The notes under the pieces were generated by a model that saw only the letters and a list, made by a program, of their open reading frames with translations, made no database searches and was not told the DNA's origin. DNA of 64,000 nt from Hypomyces perniciosus (Eukaryota > Ascomycota > Sordariomycetes > Hypocreales > Hypocreaceae), in contig SPDT01000007.1 of assembly GCA_008477525.1 (NCBI GenBank), forward strand, positions 4,774,001-4,838,000, in the 5' to 3' direction. Shown here in pieces: positions 34,460-45,065 of this stretch; position 1 is the first letter of the stretch; each line of letters starts with the position of its first letter. The translations under genes were made by a program, and so were the position numbers.

Positions 34460-36444
34460 ATGGCTTCAGCAGACGAGCTCAAGGCTCTGGGCAACAAGGC
34501 CATTGCCGATAAGAACTTCGACGAGGCTATGTACGTCCACAGTCATCTTCACCCCACTTCCGTCTGATGGGACGGATGCTTTGTTTGTGTTTGTGTTATT
34601 GTGCTGCAAAACACCAAGGCTGACATTTCATTTTTAATTGTTCTACCTGTAGCGACAAGTTCACGCAGGCTATTGTTCTGCAGCCCGAGAACCACATTCT
34701 CTACTCTAATCGATCTGCCGCGTACGCTTCCAAGAAAGATTGGGCCAATGCCCTGAAGGATGCCGAGAAGACGACCGATATCAAGCCCGACTGGCCCAAG
34801 GGCTGGGGACGTAAGGGTGCTGCGTTGCACGGCAAGGGTGATTTGCTCGAGGCCAACGATGCCTATACCGAGGGCCTGAAGCATGATCCCAACAACGTCC
34901 AGCTCAAGAGCGGCCTGGCCTCTGTCGAGAAGGCCATGCAGCAAGAAGCAGGTGGGTGGTATACTAATCGAACATATAACACTTGCAACTGAACTGACTG
35001 AAAGATGCAGGAGGCTTTGGCGCAGACCCGACCGGTGGCCTGGCGGGCATGTTCAAAGATCCCAACTTGATCCAAAAGCTTGCTTCTAACCCCAAGACGA
35101 GTGCCTACTTGGCTGACCCCTCCTTCATGGTAAAATTGCAACAGATTCAGCAAAGCCCTCTTAACTCCCAAGACCTCTTTAGCGACCCAAGAATGATTCA
35201 GGTGCTCGGCGTCTTGATGGGCGTCGACATGGAGGTTCGGGACAGCATGCCTGAGGGCGCTGAGCCTATCGTTCAAGATACACCTATGCCAGATGCGCCA
35301 GCTAAGTCCGTGCCAGCCAAGAAGGAGCCGGAACCTGAACCCGAGCCTGAGTTGGACGAGGACGCCCTGGAAAAGCAGAAGAAAAAGGAGGAAGCCGATA
35401 AGGAGAAGGCACTTGGTACGGAGAACTACAAGAAACGCAAATTCGACGAGGCCATCAACCACTACAGCAAGGCCTGGGAGCTCTTCAACGATATTACGTA
35501 CCTTAACAACCTTGGCGCGGCTTATTTTGAGAAGGGAGATTTCGACAAGTGTATCGAGTCGTGTGAGAAGGCTATTGAAGAAGGCCGCTTGATTTATGCC
35601 GACTTCAAGCTTATCGCCAAGAGCTATGCCCGTATCGGTTCTGCCTATGAGAAGAAAGGAGACCTGGCCAAAGCCGTCGAGAACTACAATAAGTCTCTGA
35701 CGGAGCACCGAACTCCTGACGTCCTGAACAAGCTCCGTTCGGCTGAGAAAGCGAAGACTGAGTCTGCTAAGCTGGCGTACATTGACCCTGCCAAGGCCGA
35801 GGAGGCACGTGAAGAGGGAAACAAGAAGTTCAAGGATATGGACTTCCCCGGCGCTGTTGCGGCGTACTCGGAAATGATCCAGCGATCGCCGGAGGATCCT
35901 CGTGGTTACAGCAACCGCGCTGCTGCCTTTGTCAAGCTGTTCGAGTTCCCCAGTGCATTGGATGACTGCAACCTGGCTATTAAGAAGGACCCGACCTTCA
36001 TTCGTGCCTATATCCGGAAGGCTCAGACTTACTTTGGCATGCGCAAGTACTCGGATTGTGTGGATGCTTGCGACGAGGCATTGCAAGTGGACCAGGAACA
36101 CCACAAGGGTGCCAATGCTCGCGAGATTGAGCAACAGCAGCAAAAGGCCTTTTCGGCTATGTATTCAGCCCGGGAGAACGAGACGGAGGAGCAGACCCGG
36201 CAGAGACTGATGCAGGACCCAGATGTAAGCTTCTTTCGCCCCTCGCCCCCTTCCTTAATAATGGCTACTAACAGCACATTTGCAGATTATGAGCATTATG
36301 CAAGACCCTGTTATGCAATCGATTCTCCAACAATCGCAATCAGACCCGATGGCCCTGCACGAGCACATGAAGAACCCAGGCGTGCGATCCAAGATTCAGA
36401 AGTTGATGGCTGCTGGTGTTATCCGCGTTGGATCTCGGCCATGA
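34460..36444 (+). CDS. STI1: Hsp70/Hsp90 organising co-chaperone STI1 (HOP)
   Basis: Four exons (34460-34530, 34653-34951, 35011-36224, 36286-36444) give 580 aa, close to yeast Sti1 (589). Order: TPR1 (residues 1-120, ELKALGNKAIADKNFDEAI), DP1 (GLAGMFKDPNLIQKLASNPK), an acidic/Lys linker, TPR2A (KALGTENYKKRKFDEAINHY), TPR2B (EEGNKKFKDMDFPGAVAAY), and DP2 (IMSIMQDPVMQSILQQSQSD). The last exon restores the DP2 domain and the end VIRVGSRP; a read-through of the third intron would replace it with unrelated sequence. The carboxylate-clamp TPRs bind the EEVD tails of Hsp70 and Hsp90 so that clients pass between them in the cytosol. Confidence 0.96.
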
Positions 36445-37084
36445 ACATAGGTCATTTAGCCGAGTTGTGTAAATTACAGATGTGGTAGCTTTTAGCTAGG
36501 TAATGCGACCAAGAACCATGCCAAATAGGAGAACCGTAGCATTCAAGAGCCGATCTCGAAAGCTCAGAAGCCGAGGGCGTCATTCCCGACCGAACCTCCT
36601 GATTCTGGTCGTACATGTATATGAAGCACGGCCTCAGACAATAGGAAAAGGGTTGAAAGACTAATTTCCACCTGATATCAGGCACATACGGCCATAGCTA
36701 CCAGAAAAATCAGGATCCCGTCTGATCTCCCAGGATAACCTGGTGAGCGCTGGATTAGTAGCTAGGTCGGTGACGACTAGCGAATCCCCGGTGCTGTATG
36801 TCTTTTTAGTTTGCCTTATTTTTGCTGTTTTCCAAGTTGAAGATTATTAGGGGATAGACAGCCTGCAATGCCCAAATGCCCGTGAGCACGTTTACAAACG
36901 CGTCCAAATATTAAGTAGCTTCGGCACCCGAAGATTAGGCGCCACGGAGCTGCATCTCCCTTGGAGTTGGTGACTAGACTATGACATTCCATGGAGCGCC
37001 TGTTGGTTCTCGTCCCTGGGGATCCGTTTCTTTCTCTTCAGTCATCGTCAGCCTACGGTCGGTTTGACGGTTCAGAAGTTCAGC
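36445..37084. other. Intergenic region STI1 to ZIP transporter
   Basis: 640 bp between two plus-strand genes. No other gene is recognised; a minus-strand open frame at 36974-37192 begins with GTG and shows no family features. Confidence 0.5.
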
Positions 37085-38554
37085 ATGGATGGCTTTGGCG
37101 AGGTGATGGCGAGAGGTGAGGCCAAATACACGCATACCTGCAGCAGCCACATTACCATCTCTCGGCACTAATACGGCTTCTTGCGTAGACACCTGGGCGT
37201 CTGTCCCATCGAACTTGCTTCGTGCCGAGCTTCAGAGAAGACAGAACGAGGGCGAAAGGCCACAATGCGGTGGGCGCAACTCGGGGTGGTATGACACGGC
37301 GGCGCATGTTTTCGCTCTGTTCCTGATCTTGGTCCTGAGCACACTGGGTAAGCATCATTACAGGGCCGCTGCTCCTCTGTTGCCATGGTTGCTAACGGGC
37401 TGCGTATGCATATAGCTTGCGGATTCCCCTTGCTATCACGACGAGCGACGACCGGCCACCGACAAAAGAACATCATCTTCTACTGCCAGCATGTAGGCAC
37501 CGGTGTCCTCCTCGCCACAGCGTTTGTCCATCTCCTGCCGACGGCCTTCCAATCCCTGACCGACCCGTGTCTCCCCTATTTCTTCAGCAAGGGATACACC
37601 CCCTTTCCGGGTCTCATAGCCATGGTGTCCGCCATTGTCGTTGTTGGCGTCGAATCATACCTGACGGCCCGTGGAGCGGGACACTCCCACTCACACGCGC
37701 ACGACTTCTGGGACGAGGATGACGGGAGCGATAGTGATGCGCACTTGCACATGGCAAACAGGGGTTTGGCCGAGAGACATGCCGCGCATCACCGACCCGC
37801 GGATATCTCTCTGGACGACATGGAGGCGACGCAAGGCCTTGTCGCGGGTGTCTCCCCCTTGCCCGGATCACCGCCGACGATACAGAGGCGCAAGTCATCG
37901 GATCGAGAGGACGATGATCGGGACTCTGATCTTGACTTGGATATTGCGGAGCTAGATCCTACTCCAGCGGAGGGCAGTCAAAACAACCAATACTCATCTT
38001 TGATGAAGCTCAATGGTCATGGCGCTGAACCTCCCTCCGCGCAGACTCAATCGCCTGAACAGCAGCAGCGCTTGATGCTGCAATGTCTGTTACTCGAAGC
38101 AGGCATTTTATTCCACAGCGTCTTCATAGGTATGGCTATATCCGTTGCCACCGGTCCGGCCTTTCTGGTGTTCTTGATCGCTATCAGCTTTCATCAATCC
38201 TTCGAGGGCATGGCTTTGGGGAGCCGCATCGCAGCAATTCAGTTCCCTAAGAACTCTATTCGACCGTGGCTTATGGTCATCGCGTATGGCACCACCACGC
38301 CTATAGGTCAGGCCTTGGGTCTGGCCCTGCAGCGGAAATGGGATCCCGGCAGTGCGACTGGCCTTATCGTGGTGGGCATCACCAACGCGATTTCATCAGG
38401 CCTGCTTCTTTACGCGGGACTGGTGCAGCTTCTTGCGGAAGACTTTTTGACAGAGAAGAGCTATCGGGTTTTGAAAGGGAGGAGGCGGCTACATGCATAT
38501 CTTTGTGTCGTGGCTGGCGCAACGTTGATGGCCCTTGTGGGGACCTTCGCTTAA
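37085..38554 (+). CDS. ZIP-family zinc/iron transporter
   Basis: Proposed exons 37085-37115, 37189-37347 and 37416-38554 give 442 aa. The first exon is only 31 nt (MDGFGEVMAR). It is chosen because its donor GTGAGG, a CACTAAT branch point and the GTAG acceptor join in phase to DTWASVPSNLLRAEL; the longer open frame over exon 2 begins with GTG, not ATG. The body has GWYDTAAHVFALFLILVLS (TM1), TGVLLATAFVHLLPTAF, a His/Asp-rich cytosolic loop starting HSHSHAHDFWDEDD, and the ZIP signature FHQSFEGMALGSRIA in TM4-5. The His-rich loop and the HQ...E residues are the metal-binding parts. It should import zinc (or iron) at the plasma membrane or release it from the vacuole; which one is not decided. 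Confidence 0.88.
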
Positions 38555-39217
38555 AATATCATACTTGCATCATGATGGATTTTGGGAATTTGTATTATTT
38601 ACAGGGATGGAATATCTGGAGTTGCTGGTTAGAGGTATGATGACTATTAGGCTTGTGCTTTCAAGATTTATGGAATGGATTCCACAGCTGCATATTGGGT
38701 TTACCCACCTCTCTGGCCCACGTTCTTCGACTACCGACCAAACGGACGTCCTAGTTGACCTTTGCAAATCCATGTCCTAATACTAGCAAACCTCTGGCTG
38801 GGTTAGTTTGAAGCTCCGGACACGGGTTACGGCCCCACATCTCCGACGGTCGTAATGTGACATCCGCAGCCGTCTCCACTGGTGGTGTTCTTGAACCAAT
38901 ACGGAGTACGCTCTGGGCGTTTGTCAAGACTTGTGTTGTGTTTGTACGTCAGAGACTGGCAAAGATTCATGGCGCGGGTGTCTTTGACACATTTGTTAGT
39001 TCATATCTGAGTAACAAACCCATTGTACGGCTGGGCTGAACGACTGTGGTTGTCTTGTTCGCCACAAACAGTGATATTCTCGTAGATTTGTCTCTTTGAT
39101 GAATGAACTTTTTCATTGTGTGCTCAGGGGGCATTCGGGTGATTCATACGGTTGGTTGATGTAAGTACCTTTGATAAGGCACTTTGACTTGGAAGTTGTT
39201 GTTCAATGGCTCCTCTC
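38555..39217. other. Intergenic region
   Basis: Between the ZIP gene and the Lys/Ser-rich gene. AATACGGAGTACG occurs near 38899. No gene is recognised. Confidence 0.45.
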
Positions 39218-39225
39218 TATAAAAG
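39218..39225 (+). promoter_or_regulatory. TATA box of the Lys/Ser-rich small-protein gene
   Basis: TATAAAAG lies 110 bp before the ATG at 39328, with a short A/C-rich leader between. This supports a real gene start here. Confidence 0.6.
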
Positions 39226-39327
39226 TTCGAAATATGGCCGTATCTATTCTGCATGAAGTTCTCCTCACTCACAAACTCTCGCAAAAACCTCAGCAACACG
39301 TTTACAGAGCGCAGATATATTTCCATC

Positions 39328-39843
39328 ATGGGGAGTGGTCAATCGGTTGTCCCCAGGGACACAGGATATGTATATGAGCTGAGCACTCTGCACGTCCGCC
39401 CCAACCTTCAAGATTGCATATTGAAGAAGAACCTGAGCTAACCTTGTTCTTAGACCCGCGACATTGGCAGGTAAGTACGATCATCACTTTGAAAGAAACA
39501 GAAAGGGGAATTTGGTCTGTGTTCGCAAGGCCAAAAGCACCAAAAAGACTGCCAAGAGCGATAGCAAAGGCAAAGGCAAAGGCAAAGACAAAAGCAAAAG
39601 TTCGAAAAAGAGTAAAAGCGAAAGCTCGAGCAAGAGTGAAAAGGCTCAAGCAAGAGCAAAAGCAAGAGCAAAAGCAAAAGCAAAAGCAAAGGCTCGAGTA
39701 GCAGTAAAAAGAAGAGCTCAGAGAAAAGCAGCAAACCATCAAAAAGCGAAAGTTCAAGCACAGACAAAGAGTCAAGCGAGAAAGGCAAGAGTCGTGATGA
39801 TTCCAGTTCTGAATCTCCCGAAGCTCAGCAGCAGGACGAATAA
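39328..39843 (+). pseudogene. Lys/Ser-rich low-complexity protein gene with a frame break
   Basis: ATG at 39328 begins MGSGQS, a myristoylation-type start. After at least one intron (candidate acceptors at 39453 and 39470) the frame reads KYDHHFERNRKGNLVCVRKA, then KGKGKGKDKSKSSKKSKSES. At about 39638-39645, in a GAAAAGG run, this frame turns into unrelated Arg/Ala/Lys sequence. The frame one base back continues the same Lys/Ser pattern (GSSKSKSKSK, later SKSESSSTDKESSEKGKSRD) to a TAA at 39841. One missing A, a recoding event or a sequencing error would each explain it. I call it pseudogene only because the frame is broken as given. No function is recognised; the exact first intron is uncertain (MGS or MGSG joined to KYDHH are both possible). 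Confidence 0.5.
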
Positions 39844-40359
39844 GGGCAATGCAGGTGTCAGTTTAGACAAGATTCCGGAGGTTGTTGATGTGTTGCTTAG
39901 AGGAAGTGGTTACTCTGGAAACAGCATTGTCATTATTTGATGCTACAGGCTGATGGCGTGTGTCTGCGAGTATGTGAGCTGTTTCTGAATTGTAAATTTG
40001 TCTGAAAAGAATTGGAGTTATGGAGTCATATCATACCTTCTTGTGCATCCGCCTTATGAAGCAGACACGGATCTCTAAATGCCTGTGACACTCCATTCGG
40101 CGTATCTATGGTAATTGTCATGAAATACCCATAGTTAGGAAAACGCACAAACGCTTAAGCGAAATTCCACTGCGTTGGTGACAGTGACAGTGACAGTGAC
40201 AGCTGTCAGCGTTGAGGTCGTACAGCTGCCCATTGTTTGTTTATGCTGGCCTGACACTCCTATATATGGGGACTTCTTCGCACTTTTTGGAAATTTAGAA
40301 ATTTCATCAACTTCAAACTTTCCAAAACAACTCACGCAAGCCATCGTCAAATCTCCAAC
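39844..40359. promoter_or_regulatory. Promoter region with (GTGACA)n and a 12-bp palindrome
   Basis: About 155-180 bp before the next ATG lie four GTGACA units (about 40178-40201) running into the perfect palindrome TGACAGCTGTCA. A TATATATGG stretch at about 40260 may serve as TATA element. Confidence 0.5.
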
Positions 40360-40875
40360 ATGGGTTGTTGCTTCTCCCGCCTGTCGAAGGCCGCCTCTCG
40401 AGATGAACAGGACGGACCTCTCACTCCCCCCCAACAGTCAGTCCATCTTTTTTTTTATCTCCTCGATTAATGGTAACGGACCTGTTTGTTTTGCTGACCC
40501 AGATCACCTAGAATCGTGATTCCCGAAGCTGCGAACGACAATCCAACCACCGCAGCAGAGGGCGCTGCTGTCCCTATCCCTATTGCAGCTACTCAAGGCA
40601 CCATCGACGCGACAACTCCAACTGAGGTATTGTCCCTGATGTCGCCGGCCTCCCCTCCTCCTCTTTTGGGGCAACCAGCTTCTAACGAACATGTCATCCT
40701 TGAACCACGTGTCTATGTTCCCCCAGCTGCACGCGCTGAATTCGAGGCCGGTCCCGCGGACGCTGCCCCTAAGCTCACCGTCAACGTCAATGTCGGCGAC
40801 AACGACAAAGGCAAGGCCAACGATTCCACCACCACTTCGAGCTCCAGCTCCAGCTCTGGTGCCAAGAAGAACTAG
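40360..40875 (+). CDS. Small MGCC-type acylated protein, function unknown
   Basis: Exons 40360-40436 and 40503-40875 give 149 aa. The N-terminus MGCCFSRLSKAASRDEQDG fits N-myristoylation (Gly2, Ser6) plus palmitoylation (Cys3, Cys4), so the protein is probably tethered to a membrane. The rest is disordered: SPRIVIPEAANDN, Pro/Ala-rich segments, LTVNVNVGDNDKGKAND and a Ser-rich C-terminus ending SSGAKKN. LAMTOR1/Ego1-type scaffolds also begin with an acylated MG-Cys end, but no helical Ragulator region is seen, so I do not assign it to them. It follows directly after the Lys/Ser-rich gene that also starts with MG. Confidence 0.75.
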
Positions 40876-42017
40876 CTGACGAAAGAGGTCACCATGATCG
40901 AAGCAACTGAAGAGATCATGGGGGTTTGGTTTGGCGGTACAGGGAGAAATGGGGAAACGGTATTGGGAATGGAAATGACAGCAGTCGAGGCTTTTTGCCA
41001 TTAAGGATTGCCCAATAGTAAGGAAAGGATTCCTGATAAATCATCGCCCTCGTTCCCCTCGTGATGCTTTGATGACCAGTTAACAACGCTCTATTGTACA
41101 GGTGCTCAACACCAGACTCTTCAAAATGTAGTCTAGTGTCTCGCCAAGTCAGGGAGGATTCTTGGTGAACTGCGTTGTTTTGAGGAGCCGAGGACGCGAC
41201 AAAGGAAACATGCTCTTTCTTGCGCAATACGAGCATGGTGGCAGGCCCTCCTCAGGCGATCCGTCTGAGTGGCCATTCGTAAGATCAGTCCCCCCCAAAC
41301 ATGCAAAGATAAACATACCATATATAAGACACCACTGAATAAATATGACGTCCTATGGCATGATTCCCCCAGTGTCGTGAGTCATCGAAGCCAGCAAGAC
41401 CTAGAGGTGTCCGAGTGCCGATAAACAAACTTCGATCCCGTGCACCATCAATGCTACCATAAACCCACCTATTGTTTAGCTGCAGTAGCTCCCGCTTGTT
41501 TATTTTCTCTCTCGTCAGTAGTAATTCTACCTATCATATATGCTCACAATATCGGTCAGTCCACCCGTTCCATACTCGCCAGGAAACCTGCTCAAACCCT
41601 CTCAGCCCAGACGCATACTCACGCTCTTGCTCTGCGAGTAATATTCCGAGAGCCCTCAAGAACTACGGACTCTTATCCATGCAATATGGAAGGCACAACG
41701 ATGAGCTCAGAGGATTGCCAAGTACCGGCTCCCAATTTAAAACTCGCGCGCGTGGAGAAATAGACTCTGAACATGCGCAACCCATGCAGATTGGATGATG
41801 CCGACAGCACCAGCTCTAGCCCACACAAGGGGAAAATATAATATATATTAGGCCTCATCATTTCTCTCCTATTGCTCTTCAACTCTTATGGCGGCACTTA
41901 CCTCGTTCTGAACTAAACCAAGTCTCTCTTGCGTCGTCCGAGGACCTTTGGTGCCATTATTGCCCACTCTCTCTCTCTCATCCCAACCAGGATATTGACA
42001 AACAACTCAACGCAATC
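40876..42017. other. Intergenic region upstream of the copper transporter
   Basis: 1.1 kb with 3' sequence of the MGCC gene and the promoter of the CTR gene. No gene is recognised; open frames are short and off-frame. Confidence 0.45.
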
Positions 42018-42725
42018 ATGGACATGTCAGGATCAGGCTCGGGAATGGCCCCAGGACCCAGTTGCAAGATATCCGTACGACACCCCATTCTTCCCCCCCA
42101 AACCAGCCCAATGCCATTAGTTAGACTAACAACCTCACTACAGATGCTCTGGAACTGGTATGTGGAGGACTCCTGCTTCATTGCCAGAAGTTGGCATATC
42201 AGCTCCAAGGGTATGTTCGCCGGTTCCTGCATCGGCGTTGTGTTCCTCGTCGTCGCCCTCGAATTCCTCCGCCGCTCCGTCAAAGAATACGACCGACTCC
42301 TAATCAAGCAACACGTCGCCAACTTCCAAAAGACACCTGCCTTTCTCAACGGCACCAAGACGAATTCGAATGTTAATAATGGCGAGGGAGGTTCCGTGAA
42401 TGGCCAGAGCTGCGCTGTAGTTCCCCCATTCCGCCCCAATGTCCTGCAACAAGCTGTACGTGCACTGTTGCACATGCTGCAGTTTGCGGTTGCGTACTTT
42501 GTCATGTTGCTGGCCATGTATTATAACGGTTACATCATCATCTGCATCTTCATCGGTGCTTACCTCGGCGCCTTTATTTTTCACTGGGAGCCCTTGACTG
42601 TTGGGTGAGTACAAATATGCTGGGCCACGTTCACTCTCTGTTAAGACGAATGTTCTCGTGCTCACTTGTTTCATAGAGGACAGCAAACAAGCGCTGCTGC
42701 TGAGGCGACAGTCTGCTGTGGCTAG
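42018..42725 (+). CDS. CTR-family copper transporter
   Basis: Three exons (42018-42074, 42144-42604, 42677-42725) give 188 aa. The N-terminus is Met/Ser/Gly-rich (MDMSGSGSGMAPG), then CKISMLWNWYVEDSCFIA. TM1 is GMFAGSCIGVVFLVVALEF. A loop of about 75 residues is followed by TM2, with the family MxxxM selectivity motif in YFVMLLAMYYNG, and TM3, with the GxxxG motif in FIGAYLGAFIFH. Exon 3 supplies the tail QQTSAAAEATVCCG with the terminal Cys-Cys that binds Cu(I). The family forms homotrimeric Cu(I) channels. With few extracellular Met motifs it could be a plasma-membrane Ctr3-type or a vacuolar Ctr2-type protein. Confidence 0.93.
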
Positions 42726-43274
42726 TTGTGGAACAAGGGACCACCAGACGCTGCTCCAGGGAACGAAAGAAGTAACCGCCAGGGAGAACTATCACATACC
42801 GACGGCGATGAGGAGGCAGTCCCGAAAGGGCAGAGGTGCAAACATCCATCGAGGACCATTGGGGTATGACGAAAGTCACCACGCGTGTCGATTAGTATCA
42901 AGTATTCAGTTCTTAGCTCTTATACCCCTGAAAAGCTTCATCACATTCTGCCTTAAGTCGGCATCCCTCAGGCTCTGTGATACACTCATTCATCGTATTC
43001 ATGAGACATCGTGCCATGCACAGGTAAGCTTAAAAAATCGCGTTTCATACTCTAACTCGGCTGTCGATAACTATCATTTATAATCAGGCGCTTAATAAAA
43101 CATATGTCGGTACTAACAAAGATGGCGTATCCAAATAAGTCCTGTCGGACGTTTCCAAACTGAGCAATGTAACTCCGCTACAGACGCCAAGAAAAAAGCG
43201 CCATCCCATGAGCCTCAATTCCATCCAACCATACCCAACCGCACCCAACCAACTATGACCAGGTTATCAGGGCA
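42726..43274. other. Convergent intergenic region
   Basis: 3' regions of the CTR gene and the second Zn2Cys6 gene. A short ACCCAACC repeat lies near 43222-43250. No gene is recognised. Confidence 0.5.
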
Positions 43275-45065
43275 TTATACCATCAAAACTCCATGCCCAA
43301 GAACGTTCAAGCACCGGGCCACATCCCAGCTCTCGTCGAGTGGCCACAGTGCCCAAACTTTTTCCATAATAGCCATAGCCTCCTTGAGCGCCCCGAAGAG
43401 TTGTAATCCGCCAACCCGGCTCAACATCTCCCGATACTTGGGCTCATCTTCTGGCATGGCCAGGCAGCCGGAGATGCAGAAGGGGAAAGCCAGTGCTCCT
43501 AAACTGGGACCATCGGTAAGATTATACAAGAGCTCGCAAGTCTTGGAGACGGCATCTCGGATCTCTGGGCATGCTGGCTGCCACCCTGAAATGACTGTGT
43601 TCAGGTAGATCAATGTGGCGTTCAGCCAAATGAGATTATGTGAGGGGTAGGCGGGCTTAAAGCCATGCAGTGGTAAGGAGATGACAGTTCCTGACGCATC
43701 CTGTGGAGAACAAGCTGCTTCCATGACTTGTAGGCCGCCCTTGATGGCATCGGACAGGACTTTCCCGCGAGACATGAGCTCGTTGATGGACAATGCACCG
43801 GCCGTGCTTTGAGTTTTCTTCCATTCGTACAGAACCGAGACATCTCCAATCATCTGAATAACCCAGTTCTGCAGGCCACGGAATTCCTGCATGAAGATGG
43901 GTCCCACCGTTAGAGAGGAAGGGCTCCACTCATCTTCACTGCATCCCGGTATGAGCGACGCTTGATAATTATAGAGCCGCGGCGCACACCCGAGGGTGAT
44001 GCTTGAAAGGACATCGACGTAAAGCAGATTTGCTGTATAGAATCGATAGGCGGCCTGGTTGGTATTCCACGGACGCCTCTCGCCCATCTTTGACGGCGGC
44101 CAACGTGTGGTGTTATAGAGACTCTGCAACGACTCCGCCCAGTCGCCCGGGTTCGGGAGGATCTGTCGAAACAGAGTCATGGCAGCATCTAGATGCACTT
44201 TCCAGTTATCCCCGTTCCCAGTGGCAACCTCGAAAATCAGCAATTGGAGAATGCTCTGCATGACCACGAGGCTTTCTCGCGAATCCGCCGCGACATAGTT
44301 GAGCGAGCGAACTTCCTTTCGCAGTTCTCGCAACGCCAACTCCATCTGGTTCCGTAGCTTTCTGTTCATGCTATGTGTACATTCCCCAGTGGGCATGTCT
44401 CCGGCGTCGAGCATCACGGCAAAGTAGTAAGCAGACAGAGATAGGGCAATATGGAGCAGCGATTTGTTGTTGTGAGACTGCAGTGTTTCCAAAATCCATC
44501 CTCGGCCTCCGACGAGTATGTGAGGTCGGTAGTGTGGAAAGAGGTGTGGGAATACGTAATCCATATAGATGGACACATAGTGAACCTCTGCACCGTGAAA
44601 CGAATCGTTTGCATCATCATCTTCTCTCGACGACAGCTGTTGATGCCAGGGGATTTCTGGCGGCGAGGTGGCCGCGGTGCTGCAGGTTGCATTACTACCA
44701 GGCGATTCCTTGCTCGATGGCCCTGGTGTGCTCTGCTCCCCCTCGCTTGATTTGGCAGCGTCATCGTTGCCACCAAGACTGACGTTCCTCGTTCCCGACT
44801 CCAGCATCTCGAGGTACTTGCGGTCTCTCCTCTGGCTGGCCTGTTTCTTCACCTGTGCCTTGAGAAACTCTGCCATCTCTTTTTGCCTGGGCCCTCCATC
44901 CATCCATTCCGGCTTCTCGTCACCAAAGTGGCACGTGATTTCCAGAGACGCGCATCCCAGGCAGACGGGGCGGCGCTCATCGCACTTCTTGCGACGCAGC
45001 CTGCAGGTGTAGCATCCAGACTGAGAGCGCGCCTTGGAGGATAGCAAATTCCTTAAGGAACTCAT
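43275..45065 (-). CDS. Zn2Cys6 fungal transcription factor (Fungal_trans_2 type)
   Basis: A single intronless reading frame of 596 aa. The zinc cluster is at residues about 18-46: GCYTCRLRRKKCDERRPVC, then LGCASLEITC (Cx2Cx6Cx6Cx2Cx6C). A basic/helical linker (KAQVKKQASQRRDRKYLEML) and a Ser/Thr/Pro-rich segment follow. The remaining 420 residues are helical, with HYVSIYMDYVFPHLFPHYRP, LHIALSLSAYYFAVML, WKVHLDAAMTLFRQI and GLQLFGALKEAMAIMEKVWA. This is the C6-regulator effector region of the Fungal_trans_2 type (as in arginine or sterol regulators), not the type in the 19.8-kb regulator. Target genes are unknown. It is convergent with the copper transporter, but a role in copper control is not supported. 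Confidence 0.92.
   Translation of the reverse strand: MSSLRNLLSSKARSQSGCYTCRLRRKKCDERRPVCLGCASLEITCHFGDEKPEWMDGGPRQKEMAEFLKAQVKKQASQRRDRKYLEMLESGTRNVSLGGNDDAAKSSEGEQSTPGPSSKESPGSNATCSTAATSPPEIPWHQQLSSREDDDANDSFHGAEVHYVSIYMDYVFPHLFPHYRPHILVGGRGWILETLQSHNNKSLLHIALSLSAYYFAVMLDAGDMPTGECTHSMNRKLRNQMELALRELRKEVRSLNYVAADSRESLVVMQSILQLLIFEVATGNGDNWKVHLDAAMTLFRQILPNPGDWAESLQSLYNTTRWPPSKMGERRPWNTNQAAYRFYTANLLYVDVLSSITLGCAPRLYNYQASLIPGCSEDEWSPSSLTVGPIFMQEFRGLQNWVIQMIGDVSVLYEWKKTQSTAGALSINELMSRGKVLSDAIKGGLQVMEAACSPQDASGTVISLPLHGFKPAYPSHNLIWLNATLIYLNTVISGWQPACPEIRDAVSKTCELLYNLTDGPSLGALAFPFCISGCLAMPEDEPKYREMLSRVGGLQLFGALKEAMAIMEKVWALWPLDESWDVARCLNVLGHGVLMV

Noticed and set aside
36974..37192. Minus-strand 72-codon frame opposite the ZIP gene start
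   Set aside because: Begins with GTG rather than ATG and overlaps the better supported first exons of the ZIP gene.
39326..39788. Minus-strand Cys/Phe/Leu-rich frames over the Lys/Ser-rich gene
   Set aside because: Complement of AAAGCA-type repeats; low-complexity artefact.
40360..40436. Identification of the MGCC protein as LAMTOR1/Ego1
   Set aside because: Only the acylated N-terminus matches; the helical scaffold region is missing.
43275..45065. Copper-responsive role for the second Zn2Cys6 regulator because it adjoins the CTR gene
   Set aside because: The genes are convergent and the zinc cluster is of the ordinary C6 type, not a copper-fist domain.
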